A DNA stretch of 64,000 bases from an uncultured Alloprevotella sp. (GTDB taxonomy: Bacteria > Bacteroidota > Bacteroidia > Bacteroidales > Bacteroidaceae): NCBI GenBank assembly GCA_944322325.1, contig CALUOQ010000001.1, positions 310,001-374,000 of the forward strand. The letters are read 5' to 3'. The notes beneath the pieces were generated by a model, which had not been told where the DNA came from, did not search any database, and was given only the letters and a program-made list of their open reading frames with translations. The translations under genes and the position numbers were made by a program. Each line of letters starts with the position of its first letter. Within the stretch, counting starts at the first letter, position 1. Below are positions 29,219-37,061 of the stretch, in pieces.

Positions 29219-30295
29219 ATGGTCGCCCGTCTGCTCTGCGCGCTGTCCCTGCTGCTTGCCGGCATCCTGCCGATGCGGGCGCAGGCCGACGCGCCGGCCG
29301 ACACCGCCCGCCCCGCAGCGAAGCGCGGCAGCCTCGTAGCGCGGTTCCTGCGCCTCTTTGAGGACTACGACACGGCCTATATCGCCCCGGCGCGCTACAA
29401 CTTCACGGCGATGGCCCAGACCTCCGCCACGTTCCAAAGCTACCGCCTCAGTGGCTTCCAGCCCGACGGCACACGCCAAAGCCTCAGCTTCGCGCCCCAG
29501 CCGTCGCTGCGCGTGGGGCCCTACTTCGGCTGGCGCTGGCTCTTCCTGGGCTACACGTTCGACGTAGGACACATGGGCAACCGCCAGCTGCGCCGCGAGT
29601 TCAACCTGAGTCTGTACAGCGCCATGCTGGGCTGCGACCTCATCTACGTCAAGAACAACGGCGACTTCCGCCTGCGCCGCACCGTGGGCTTCGACGGCGT
29701 AGCTCCCGACGCCTACAACAACCAGCCGTTCGACGGCCTGCGCAGCCGCACGGCCTCCATCCACGTCTACTATATCTTCAACCGCCGCCGCTTCTCCTAC
29801 CCCGCCGCCTTCAGCCAGACCACCGTACAGCGGCGCAGCTGCGGCAGCTGGAAGGTGGGTTTCCAGTACTCACGCCAACACCTCAGCTTCGACCCCACGC
29901 GCCTGCCGCCCGCCCTCCAGGCCGGGCTGACCGACGAGCTCCGCGTGAGCAACGTGCGTTACAACGACTACAGCCTCAACGTGGGCTACGCCTACAACTG
30001 GGTCTTCGCCCCCTGCTGGCTGCTGGCCGTCTCGGCGGCGCCGGCCGTCGGGTTCAAGCAGACTGTGGGCGAGGGCAACTTCGGCCAGATGTTCCGCTTC
30101 AAGAACCTGAACTTCGACCTCATCACGCGCGCCGGACTCGTATGGAACAACGGCAAGTGGTTCGCCGGCGCTTCGGCCGTCAGCCACGTGTACAGCTACC
30201 ACCGCCAGCGCTTCGCCCTGACCAACTCGCTGGCCTACCTGAACCTCTACGCCGGCTTCTGCTTCCACCGCAAGAAGCGGGCCTCAAAGCCATAG
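29219..30295 (+). CDS. DUF4421 outer-membrane-type protein
   Basis: 358 aa. A signal peptide covers about 1-21 (ending PMRAQA). The mature part starts with DYDTAYIAPARYNFT, typical of DUF4421, and continues as alternating aromatic beta strands (LSFAPQPSLRVGPYFGWRW, LFLGYTF, FNLSLYSAMLGCDLIYVKN), consistent with a small outer-membrane beta-barrel. Function of the family is unknown. It is sandwiched between the oxidoreductase (12 bases) and the glycosylase-like gene (2 bases) in one operon. Confidence 0.83.
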   Translation: MVARLLCALSLLLAGILPMRAQADAPADTARPAAKRGSLVARFLRLFEDYDTAYIAPARYNFTAMAQTSATFQSYRLSGFQPDGTRQSLSFAPQPSLRVGPYFGWRWLFLGYTFDVGHMGNRQLRREFNLSLYSAMLGCDLIYVKNNGDFRLRRTVGFDGVAPDAYNNQPFDGLRSRTASIHVYYIFNRRRFSYPAAFSQTTVQRRSCGSWKVGFQYSRQHLSFDPTRLPPALQAGLTDELRVSNVRYNDYSLNVGYAYNWVFAPCWLLAVSAAPAVGFKQTVGEGNFGQMFRFKNLNFDLITRAGLVWNNGKWFAGASAVSHVYSYHRQRFALTNSLAYLNLYAGFCFHRKKRASKP

Positions 30296-30297
30296 CC

Positions 30298-30888
30298 ATG
30301 ACTTCCTCACCGATACCCACCGAATCGCACCCCCTCCGCCCCTTCCTGCCGCCTGGAGCGCGCCTGCTGATGCTGGGCAGTTTTCCACCGCCGCGCGCCC
30401 GCTGGTCGATGGACTTCTTCTACCCCAACTGGCTGAACGACATGTGGCGCCTGATGGGACTTATTTTCTACGGCGACCGCGACCATTTTGCCGACACGGC
30501 CCGGAAGCGCTTCCGCCACGACGCCGTAGAGGCCTTCGCCCGCGAGCGGGGCATCGCCCTCTACGACACGGCCTCCGAAGTGCGCCGGCTGGCGGGCAAT
30601 GCGTCCGACAAATTCCTCGAAGTGGTGCGCCCCACGGACCTCGGCCAGCTCCTCGACCGGCTGCCCGCCTGCCGCGCCGTCGTGACCACGGGGCAGAAGG
30701 CCACCGATACGCTCTGCCTCGGCTACGGCGCCACGGCGCCCAAGGTGGGCGGCTCGACGGAACTCAGCGTCGGCGAGCGCCGGCTGCGCTTCTACCGGAT
30801 GCCGAGCAGCAGCCGCGCCTACCCGATGGCCCTGGAGCGCAAGGCCGAAGCCTACCGCCGCATGTTCGCCGAGCTGGACATGCTGTAG
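30298..30888 (+). CDS. Uracil-DNA glycosylase superfamily protein
   Basis: 196 aa. LLMLGSFPPPRARWSMDFFY resembles the first motif of mismatch-type uracil-DNA glycosylases (GxxP...FYP). The C-terminal YRMPSSSRAYPM occupies the place of the second motif. It probably removes damaged or mismatched bases, or acts on a related nucleotide substrate; the divergent motifs leave this open. The open frame extends far upstream into DUF4421, so the ATG two bases after that gene's stop is used. Confidence 0.75.
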   Translation: MTSSPIPTESHPLRPFLPPGARLLMLGSFPPPRARWSMDFFYPNWLNDMWRLMGLIFYGDRDHFADTARKRFRHDAVEAFARERGIALYDTASEVRRLAGNASDKFLEVVRPTDLGQLLDRLPACRAVVTTGQKATDTLCLGYGATAPKVGGSTELSVGERRLRFYRMPSSSRAYPMALERKAEAYRRMFAELDML

Positions 30889-30914
30889 AACATTCCCCCG
30901 CGGCGGGGCGCCAC

Positions 30915-31015
30915 ACAAGTACTACGATAGGTTTTACAAGTACTACGATAGAAAAAACTGTCGCAGCGATAGGAATTTCTATCGCTGCGACAGGATAAAC
31001 GGTGACTTCACTGAT
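30915..31015. repeat. 21/22-bp modular array E5
   Basis: Modules start at 30915 and 30936 (ACAAGTACTACGATAG), 30958 (CTGTCGCAGCGATAG), 30979 (CTATCGCTGCGACAG) and 31001 (GGTGACTTCACTGAT, degenerate end). Steps are 21, 22, 21 and 22 bp. This is the one array lying between converging genes, the glycosylase-like gene and phnW, with no promoter in sight. Confidence 0.85.
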
Positions 31016-31086
31016 TGAATCGGGCGCGGCTCCTGCCTGCCTTGTCGCAGCACTTGGTGCCTATGCTCGTTGCGAAGCGCGCGCCG

Positions 31087-32181
31087 TCAGGCCTGGAGCA
31101 CCTCGCGGACGGCCTCGATGAGCCGGCGGAAGTCGTCGGGGAAGACGTCGCCGATGTTGCCGATGCGGAAGGTATCGGCCTGGGAGATTTTCCCGGGGTA
31201 GATGACGAATCCCCGGGCCTTCAGCTGCTCGTAGAAGCTGGCAAAGTCGAACGCAGCGTCAGGATAGAGGAACGAGGTGATAATGCAACCCTGTGCCTCG
31301 TCGGCGAGCAGCGTCTGGAAGCCCAGGCTCCGCATTCCCTCGACCAGCACGCGGTGGTTCTCCACGTAGCGGCGGTGACGCGCGGCGATGCCTCCCTCGG
31401 CCTTGAGTTCCTGCATGGCCTGATAGAAGGCGCGCACCACGTGCGTGGGCGACGTGAAGCGCCACTTGCCGTGGCCGCGCTCCATCGTTTCCCACTGGTC
31501 GTAGATGTCGAGGGAGAGCGAACGGGCGCAGCCCTTGGTCTGCATGAGCCTGTCGCGGCGGGCGATGATGAAACCGAAGCCCGGGACGCCCTGTACGCAC
31601 TTGTTAGCACTGCTGACGAGGAAGTCGATGCCCAGCGCGTCGATGTCGATGGGCACACCGGCAAAGCTGCTCATTGCGTCGACGATGAACGTCAGGCCGC
31701 GGCCGCGGATGACGTCGGCCACCTCTTCGATGCGGTTGAGCAGGCCGGTGGTCGTCTCGCTGTGCACCATGGCCAGGTGCGTCACGTCGGGATACTGCTC
31801 GAGTGCGCGGCGGGCCACTTCGCCCGTGACAAGCTCCGTTTCGGGCAGGGACACCAGCGAGTAGTTGATACCGTAGTAGTCAGCGATACGGGCCATGCGC
31901 TGGCCGTAAGCGCCGTTGGCCAAAATAAGCAGACGGTCGGCGGGGCGCACGGTGGCTCCGATGGTGGCCTCGACGCAGTAGGTGCCACTTCCTTGCAACA
32001 GCACGGTGGTGTACTTCGCCTCGTCGAGGCCGGCAATCTCGAGCAGGTCGCGGCGCAAGGGGGTGACGATGCCTTCGTTGTAGTCCTTGTCCCAGGTGCA
32101 CCAGTCTTGCATCATGGCCTGGCGGACGGTGTCCGACGTGCTGAGCGGACCGGGAGTGAGTAAAAGGTAGTTGCGTTCCAT
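31087..32181 (-). CDS. phnW: 2-aminoethylphosphonate:pyruvate transaminase
   Basis: 364 aa class V aminotransferase converting 2-aminoethylphosphonate and pyruvate to phosphonoacetaldehyde and alanine. The start LLLTPGPLSTSDTVRQAMM is diagnostic. The PLP lysine lies in SSANKCVQGVPG (about residue 193), with the PLP-binding Asp in FIVDAMSSF. It is the last gene of the cassette, 21 bases downstream of phnX. Confidence 0.96.
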   Translation of the reverse strand: MERNYLLLTPGPLSTSDTVRQAMMQDWCTWDKDYNEGIVTPLRRDLLEIAGLDEAKYTTVLLQGSGTYCVEATIGATVRPADRLLILANGAYGQRMARIADYYGINYSLVSLPETELVTGEVARRALEQYPDVTHLAMVHSETTTGLLNRIEEVADVIRGRGLTFIVDAMSSFAGVPIDIDALGIDFLVSSANKCVQGVPGFGFIIARRDRLMQTKGCARSLSLDIYDQWETMERGHGKWRFTSPTHVVRAFYQAMQELKAEGGIAARHRRYVENHRVLVEGMRSLGFQTLLADEAQGCIITSFLYPDAAFDFASFYEQLKARGFVIYPGKISQADTFRIGNIGDVFPDDFRRLIEAVREVLQA

Positions 32182-32202
32182 GATTCTATCGCGGTTTTCG
32201 GG

Positions 32203-32997
32203 TTAAGCGTTCATGCGGCGGTTGAGTTCGTCGATATAGGCGGGCAGTTCGGACAGGGTGTCGAGCACGTGGCAGGCGCCGGCCGCCGTCATGCGGTCGG
32301 CCACTTCGCGCTTCATGCGGGCCAGCTCGTCAGCCGGACAAGCGGCGTACTCCTCCTGGGTCAGCCCCATCTCGTTGCTTCCGGTGACCACGCCCACGCT
32401 CCACACGCCGGCATTGACGCCCTCGCGGATGTCGGCTATCGTATCGCCGACCTTGACCACCTGGCGTACGCTGGGCACGGCGAGGTCGGCCATGTTCTTG
32501 AAAATCATGTAGGGCGCTGGGCGTCCGGCGGGCAGACCGTCGGGCGTGACGAGGTTGTCAACTGTATAACCCTGACGGGCGGCTTCAGGGCGCACGACGT
32601 CCATCATGGCGGACGTATAGCCCGTGGTCGACCCCACGGCGAGGCCGCGGCGGCGCAGTTCGGCTACCGTATCGATGACGCCGGGAATGGGGGTGGCGTA
32701 CGACGAGAGCGAGGCGAAAAGGTGCTTCTCGAAGCTCTGGTACATCGTGCGGACGTCGTCCTCGGTCCAGTCGCGGCCATAGCGGGCGCGAAACTTGGCG
32801 CTGACGTCGTCCATCGCGAGGATGGCGCGGATGTGGTCTATCTTCGGCAGGCCCATCGGCTCGCGCGCCTGGCGGAGCGTAATGTCGATGCCGCGCTCGG
32901 CGGAGAACACCTTAACGAAAGCCTCGAGCGGAGCAAAGCAGCCGTAGTCCACGGCCGTGCCAGCCCAATCGAGAATAACGCATTTGATTTCTTGCAT
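32203..32997 (-). CDS. phnX: Phosphonoacetaldehyde hydrolase (phosphonatase)
   Basis: 264 aa HAD-superfamily enzyme that cleaves the C-P bond of phosphonoacetaldehyde to acetaldehyde and phosphate. The nucleophile is D10 in ILDWAGTAVDYG. K52 in GLPKIDH is the Schiff-base lysine that separates it from ordinary HAD phosphatases. VKVGDTIADIREG near the C-terminus is the last HAD motif. Direction and spacing place it in one operon with the upstream DUF5690 permease and the downstream phnW. Confidence 0.96.
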   Translation of the reverse strand: MQEIKCVILDWAGTAVDYGCFAPLEAFVKVFSAERGIDITLRQAREPMGLPKIDHIRAILAMDDVSAKFRARYGRDWTEDDVRTMYQSFEKHLFASLSSYATPIPGVIDTVAELRRRGLAVGSTTGYTSAMMDVVRPEAARQGYTVDNLVTPDGLPAGRPAPYMIFKNMADLAVPSVRQVVKVGDTIADIREGVNAGVWSVGVVTGSNEMGLTQEEYAACPADELARMKREVADRMTAAGACHVLDTLSELPAYIDELNRRMNA

Positions 32998-33025
32998 AGT
33001 TCTATTATTGATTATAAAGGTGATG

Positions 33026-34333
33026 TCATGCCGTTACGGTGTCCGGCTCCTCCCACACGGCGGCACAGCGCTTCCAACCGCCGCCGAGCGTGAGGCTGCG
33101 GCCGCGCGCCAGCCACAGGAGAGAGCCGGCAAAGAGCAGGCAGCTGGCCAGACCGAGCCAGACGACCATCGAGTTGTAGAAAGCCAGCCAGTCGAGCTCG
33201 CCGGCAAAGAGTTCCTTGAACACAAGGACGCCCACGGTGCCCACGTAGCCGATGAAGTCGATCGTGACGATGAAGAAGCCCACATTGCCGCGGATGTGGT
33301 AACAGGCCACGAAGCGTTCGAAGAACAAGGTCTGGAAACTCAGGAACGCCGTATATACACCCAGGCTTTGCACGAACAGCCAGGCCAGGGGCGAAAGGGC
33401 GAGCCAGTCGTAATTCCAAGCCACATAGACCAAGGCGAACATACTGACCAGCACGAGCACCAGCAGGGTGCAGAGCACATTGAGGTGGCTGCGGATGAGC
33501 GACACGGCGAGAAACAGGAGCAGGATTATGGCCGTCACGACGGCGTCGACGCCGCTGAAGGCCCACGCCGAGAGCTGCGACGTGTCCACAATGTTCACGA
33601 GAAAATCCTCCTTGATGTCACGGATGACCGTTACGAACAAGTTGGCCGCGAACAGCATGGTCAGCAACGGGGCAAAGCGCAGGAAAATCTGACGGCGCTG
33701 ACGGCCGTCCATCGGTACGCGTTCGGCACAGGCGGCCCGGTCCTCGGCCGACGGATCGGGCAGGGCGTTGAGCGCAAAGGCCAGCACGACGAGCAGCACG
33801 AAAGCCACGCCGCCGATGATCGCCGGCATCCAGAACGGGTCCACACCGAGGTCGCGTATCAGGTAAAGCCCGGCCGACTTGGCCAGCGCCGAACTGCACG
33901 CGATGCTCATGCCCATCACGCTGGCCAGCACGCCGCTCAGGCGCCGCCCTTCGAGATAGCTGAAGATGACTCCCCACATGCAACCCAGCGAAAGGCCGTT
34001 GAAGAACAGGGCGACGATGTTCCACGGCACCGGCAGGAGGCCGAAGGCCAGCAGGGAGAGCTCGGCCATGGCCACCGACCCGATGAGGAACGGCAGGCGG
34101 TGGCGCCGCTGAAGCTCGGACACCAACTTGATGCCCAGCAACTTTGAGAGGACGTAGCCGGCTATCTGCACGATGCTCGTCGCCGTCTTGTAGTCCATAC
34201 CGAGGAACTCGAGCCCCTCGAAAGTGGCCGCGGTAAACGGCTTGCGCAGGGCGTAAACCAAGGCGTAGGAGACGAGGGCTGCCCCGCCGGCCCAGACGAT
34301 GAAAAGGGCGTTCGACACTTTCTGCTTGCTCAT
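33026..34333 (-). CDS. DUF5690 MFS-like permease, probable phosphonate importer
   Basis: 435 aa with about 12 membrane segments. The N-terminus SYALVYALRKPFTAATFEG and the GMDYKTATSIVQIAGYVLSKLLG loop resemble the organophosphate:phosphate antiporter branch of MFS and the DUF5690 family. It is the first gene of a three-gene unit with phnX (28 bases) and phnW, which makes 2-aminoethylphosphonate the obvious candidate substrate; that is inference from context. A TACCTTTG promoter box lies at 34367-34374. Confidence 0.85.
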   Translation of the reverse strand: MSKQKVSNALFIVWAGGAALVSYALVYALRKPFTAATFEGLEFLGMDYKTATSIVQIAGYVLSKLLGIKLVSELQRRHRLPFLIGSVAMAELSLLAFGLLPVPWNIVALFFNGLSLGCMWGVIFSYLEGRRLSGVLASVMGMSIACSSALAKSAGLYLIRDLGVDPFWMPAIIGGVAFVLLVVLAFALNALPDPSAEDRAACAERVPMDGRQRRQIFLRFAPLLTMLFAANLFVTVIRDIKEDFLVNIVDTSQLSAWAFSGVDAVVTAIILLLFLAVSLIRSHLNVLCTLLVLVLVSMFALVYVAWNYDWLALSPLAWLFVQSLGVYTAFLSFQTLFFERFVACYHIRGNVGFFIVTIDFIGYVGTVGVLVFKELFAGELDWLAFYNSMVVWLGLASCLLFAGSLLWLARGRSLTLGGGWKRCAAVWEEPDTVTA

Positions 34334-34366
34334 GGCGTTTGCTTTCCTATTGTTTTAGTACGGTTG

Positions 34367-34374
34367 CAAAGGTA
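34367..34374 (-). promoter_or_regulatory. -7 box of the phosphonate operon
   Basis: The minus strand reads TACCTTTG, 33 bases before the DUF5690 ATG. I see no operator or regulator gene beside it. Confidence 0.6.
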
Positions 34375-34482
34375 GGCCGACAGGATTACATCCCTGCGAC
34401 AGAACCGTGACATAACCGTTACAAACGCCACATGCGCCCACGCCGTACCGGGTAGGCACCGCCGTAAGCACGCACGCTACGG

Positions 34483-36744
34483 CTACCGGCGCGGACGCAG
34501 CTCGAACGCCCGCACGCTGCGCCCGCCCTCCAGCTGGTGGAGCGTCCATCCCCCGCCGCCGGGCAGTTCCTCCAAGTGCCAGTTGAGCTCGGGATTCCGA
34601 AGCAACTTCCGGACATACGCCGGGAAGGCATCGGCCCGCCGGGCGGCCTCCCACGTACGAATCACGCGGAAGATGGCATACTTCTCGGGGCAACTCTCCA
34701 CGTCGGCCTGCCCCACGCGCAGGCTGTACGTAGCGCCGTAACCCACGGCGGTGGCCTCGATATGCTCGTACTGCGCGGCAGTGGAATTGGCCGTTATGGG
34801 AAAATTGGCGCCGAACGACGACGGGAAGAAATTGGCAAACGTCACGTCGCGCAGGTCCTTGCCTTGGCTCGTGGTGCTGCCCCACACGCGCTTTTCGGCG
34901 TCGTACATGTTGCGCCCTCCGCCGACATTCCATACGCTCTGGTAGTGCCAGGAGCCCTCGGAGAGCGTGGCGCCCGTAAAACGGAGGTCGGGCAAACCGT
35001 AAGCCCTGGCCTGCTCGAACATAGTGCGGAAGAAGCGCTTGACGGAATAGGTGCCGAAACCGCTATGAAAGAGGAATTCCTGACCGTCGAAGTCGTAGTA
35101 GCGCACGCCGCTGTGCAGGGCCACGTCGGCGTAGTGGCGGGCAATCTCGTCCTGCAACTCAAGATTCGGCACCAAGCCCTCGTAGCCCCAAGCTACGGTG
35201 ACCTGCATTTTGTCCACGGCGTCGCCGGCGCGGTGGGCGGCAGGCACCGTGTTCCAGTAGCCGCGCGTCACGTTGAGCAGGCGGTAGGGCGGCTCAGTCG
35301 TCACACCCAGATAATGTATCAGCTCCTTGCCGATGCGCACCATGTTGAGTGCTTCGCAGTGGCCCTCCCAGCAGGCCACCTCGGCCAGATAGGTGGGGTC
35401 GTCGATGTATATCAGTGTGTCGGTGGCGGAAAGGTCGGCCGTCAGTCGGCGGCGGTGCTGCACGCAGGCGCTGTCCGAGGGGACAGGACTACAGTCGAGG
35501 GTGCCCGGGGCGAGCGAATTGGTGATAGAGGTGCGACCGAAGACGAGGCTGTCGCGGGCCAGGAGGTCGGCAAACTCGCGATGGGACAAACTGCCGCCGG
35601 TCAGCCTGAACGGCTTTCGCTCATGGTGGGGCCCGTCGACAAAGCCGCCATTCCCGCGGTCGGGGCGAAGGAAGCCCTGGTCGTACGCCGAAATGACCTT
35701 CAGCCCCATCTGTCGGGCATACGAGGCGATGCTGTCATACAGCCCGCCGTAGGTCAAGAGGTCGGGCATGAAAGCCGTCGGGTCCTTTACCCAACGGCCT
35801 TGGAACGTAGGGTAAGGCAACCCTTCCTCGCGCACGATTTGTCGTATGACTCCCATGAGGGCGATGCTGTCCGGACTTCCCCACAAGGCTATCGACGAGC
35901 CTACGTAATCCACGCCGGGCACGTCCTGCCGCTGTAGGTGGTTGGGCTCATTGTTGCTCAGTATCGGGGTGCCCTCGGGCGAGTAGATAAGGTCGCCGCG
36001 GCGCCTGTCGCGCGACTGGTAGCGGATGTCGATGCGCCCGTTGGCGTCGACGCCGGCTGTCGCCCCGTACAGCATACGGAAGTAAGGCTCACGCCGGTTG
36101 TAGAAAGCGACATCGCTGATGCCGTCGCCGCCCAGCGTGAGCAGCTGCCCCTCGTGCAGCTCCAAGGGCAGGGGGAAGCGCCGGGCATCGGGCGTATGAA
36201 CCACATAGCCGCCCCAGCCCGTGTCCGACGTGTAACGGGCCTCGCCGCCGATGGTGTTGTCGTCGAGCGAGAGGGCTCCGATGGCATAGTTCACCGCCTC
36301 GGAGGTATCGCGCGCCACGCCGATTATCTCGCCCAGCAGGTTGTCGATGTTCGTATAGTAATTGCCCCACTGCACGGCCGCAATCCCCTCGCGCCGAGTC
36401 AGTGCCTCGAGCGTCAGGCGCAGGTGAGTGGGCCGCTCGTCGACGCGCACCGTGGCCACGGAGCCGTTTGCGTAGGTCAGACGGCAGCGCCCGCCGCCGT
36501 ACGTAGCCTGCTGCGGGTAATAGTAACGCTTCAGCCGGCTGTCATAAAGCGCAAGCAAGGGCGACGGACGGTCCGCCGGACTGAAATTCCGGTCCGCCTT
36601 GGTACGATTCCACATACCCACGATGTACCCGCGCTTGTCCAAATCGACCCGGAAGTAGTCCGACTGAAACGACACCTTCTCCTGCGCCGTACAGCTGCTC
36701 AGCACAGAGACCACGACAGCCCCCCACAAGAAATTATGTTTCAT
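34483..36744 (-). CDS. Large lipoprotein, glycosidase-like, family not recognised
   Basis: 753 aa. The start MKHNFLWGAVVVSVLSSC is a lipoprotein signal with lipobox LSSC, so the mature protein is membrane-anchored, probably at the surface. The N-terminal half is beta-rich; the middle (VKDPTAFMPDLLTYGGLYDS, YARQMGLKVISAYDQG) and C-terminal half (GVRYYDFDGQEFLFHSGFG) look like a TIM-barrel glycosidase with acidic residues at strand ends. I cannot name the GH family. The frame runs upstream over the promoter; the chosen ATG is 41 bases after a TATCTTTG box. It is a single gene, without SusC/SusD partners. Confidence 0.72.
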   Translation of the reverse strand: MKHNFLWGAVVVSVLSSCTAQEKVSFQSDYFRVDLDKRGYIVGMWNRTKADRNFSPADRPSPLLALYDSRLKRYYYPQQATYGGGRCRLTYANGSVATVRVDERPTHLRLTLEALTRREGIAAVQWGNYYTNIDNLLGEIIGVARDTSEAVNYAIGALSLDDNTIGGEARYTSDTGWGGYVVHTPDARRFPLPLELHEGQLLTLGGDGISDVAFYNRREPYFRMLYGATAGVDANGRIDIRYQSRDRRRGDLIYSPEGTPILSNNEPNHLQRQDVPGVDYVGSSIALWGSPDSIALMGVIRQIVREEGLPYPTFQGRWVKDPTAFMPDLLTYGGLYDSIASYARQMGLKVISAYDQGFLRPDRGNGGFVDGPHHERKPFRLTGGSLSHREFADLLARDSLVFGRTSITNSLAPGTLDCSPVPSDSACVQHRRRLTADLSATDTLIYIDDPTYLAEVACWEGHCEALNMVRIGKELIHYLGVTTEPPYRLLNVTRGYWNTVPAAHRAGDAVDKMQVTVAWGYEGLVPNLELQDEIARHYADVALHSGVRYYDFDGQEFLFHSGFGTYSVKRFFRTMFEQARAYGLPDLRFTGATLSEGSWHYQSVWNVGGGRNMYDAEKRVWGSTTSQGKDLRDVTFANFFPSSFGANFPITANSTAAQYEHIEATAVGYGATYSLRVGQADVESCPEKYAIFRVIRTWEAARRADAFPAYVRKLLRNPELNWHLEELPGGGGWTLHQLEGGRSVRAFELRPRR

Positions 36745-36785
36745 CTTATTGTTCTTAGAATTATAGCCGTCAGATTTTCCACCCA

Positions 36786-36793
36786 CAAAGATA
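36786..36793 (-). promoter_or_regulatory. -7 box of the large lipoprotein gene
   Basis: The minus strand reads TATCTTTG. A run of eight G (36840-36847) lies 47 bases upstream of it and array E6 begins 88 bases upstream. Confidence 0.55.
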
Positions 36794-36881
36794 GGGAAAA
36801 ATGCTTTCGCAGCAAACCTTCCGCTACGAAAAAAATGCAGGGGGGGGTCCACAGAAACACCCGCCACAACGTCCGCCTTTT

Positions 36882-36939
36882 CCGTCGCTACGCTGGTTTT
36901 TCCTGTCGCAGCGACAGAAAAAACCAGCGTAGTACTTGT
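36882..36939. repeat. 21/22-bp modular array E6
   Basis: Modules start at 36882 (degenerate, CCGTCGCTACGCTGG), 36903 (CTGTCGCAGCGACAG, perfect palindrome) and 36924 (CCAGCGTAGTACTTGT). Steps are 21 and 21 bp. The outer modules pair with each other across the palindrome (CGCTGG/CCAGCG), a compensatory change from the usual sequence. It is upstream of the large lipoprotein gene in the 36745-37061 gap. Confidence 0.82.
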
Positions 36940-36983
36940 CCGCCACCCGCGGCACGCGCAATCTGCACACCGCCGCAAGCCCC

Positions 36984-37030
36984 GAAAAAAACTGCCGCCG
37001 CGGAAGCCCTGTAGAGGGTCCCGCGGCGGC
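36984..37030 (-). terminator. Terminator of the beta-barrel gene
   Basis: A 10-bp stem, GCCGCCGCGG with CCGCGGCGGC, is followed on the minus strand by a run of T. It begins about 32 bases after the stop of the outer-membrane protein gene. Confidence 0.75.
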
Positions 37031-37061
37031 GAAAGAAAAGGATCAAAAATTTCCGAGTGAA

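Noticed and set aside
34380..34400. CCGACAGGATTACATCCCTGCGACAG as a tenth array
   Set aside because: Only fragments of the palindromic module are visible and no second module can be placed at the right step.
36840..36847. A run of eight G upstream of the large lipoprotein gene as a phase-variation switch
   Set aside because: The tract is 47 bases upstream of the -7 box and outside both promoter elements. Eight G alone is weak evidence.
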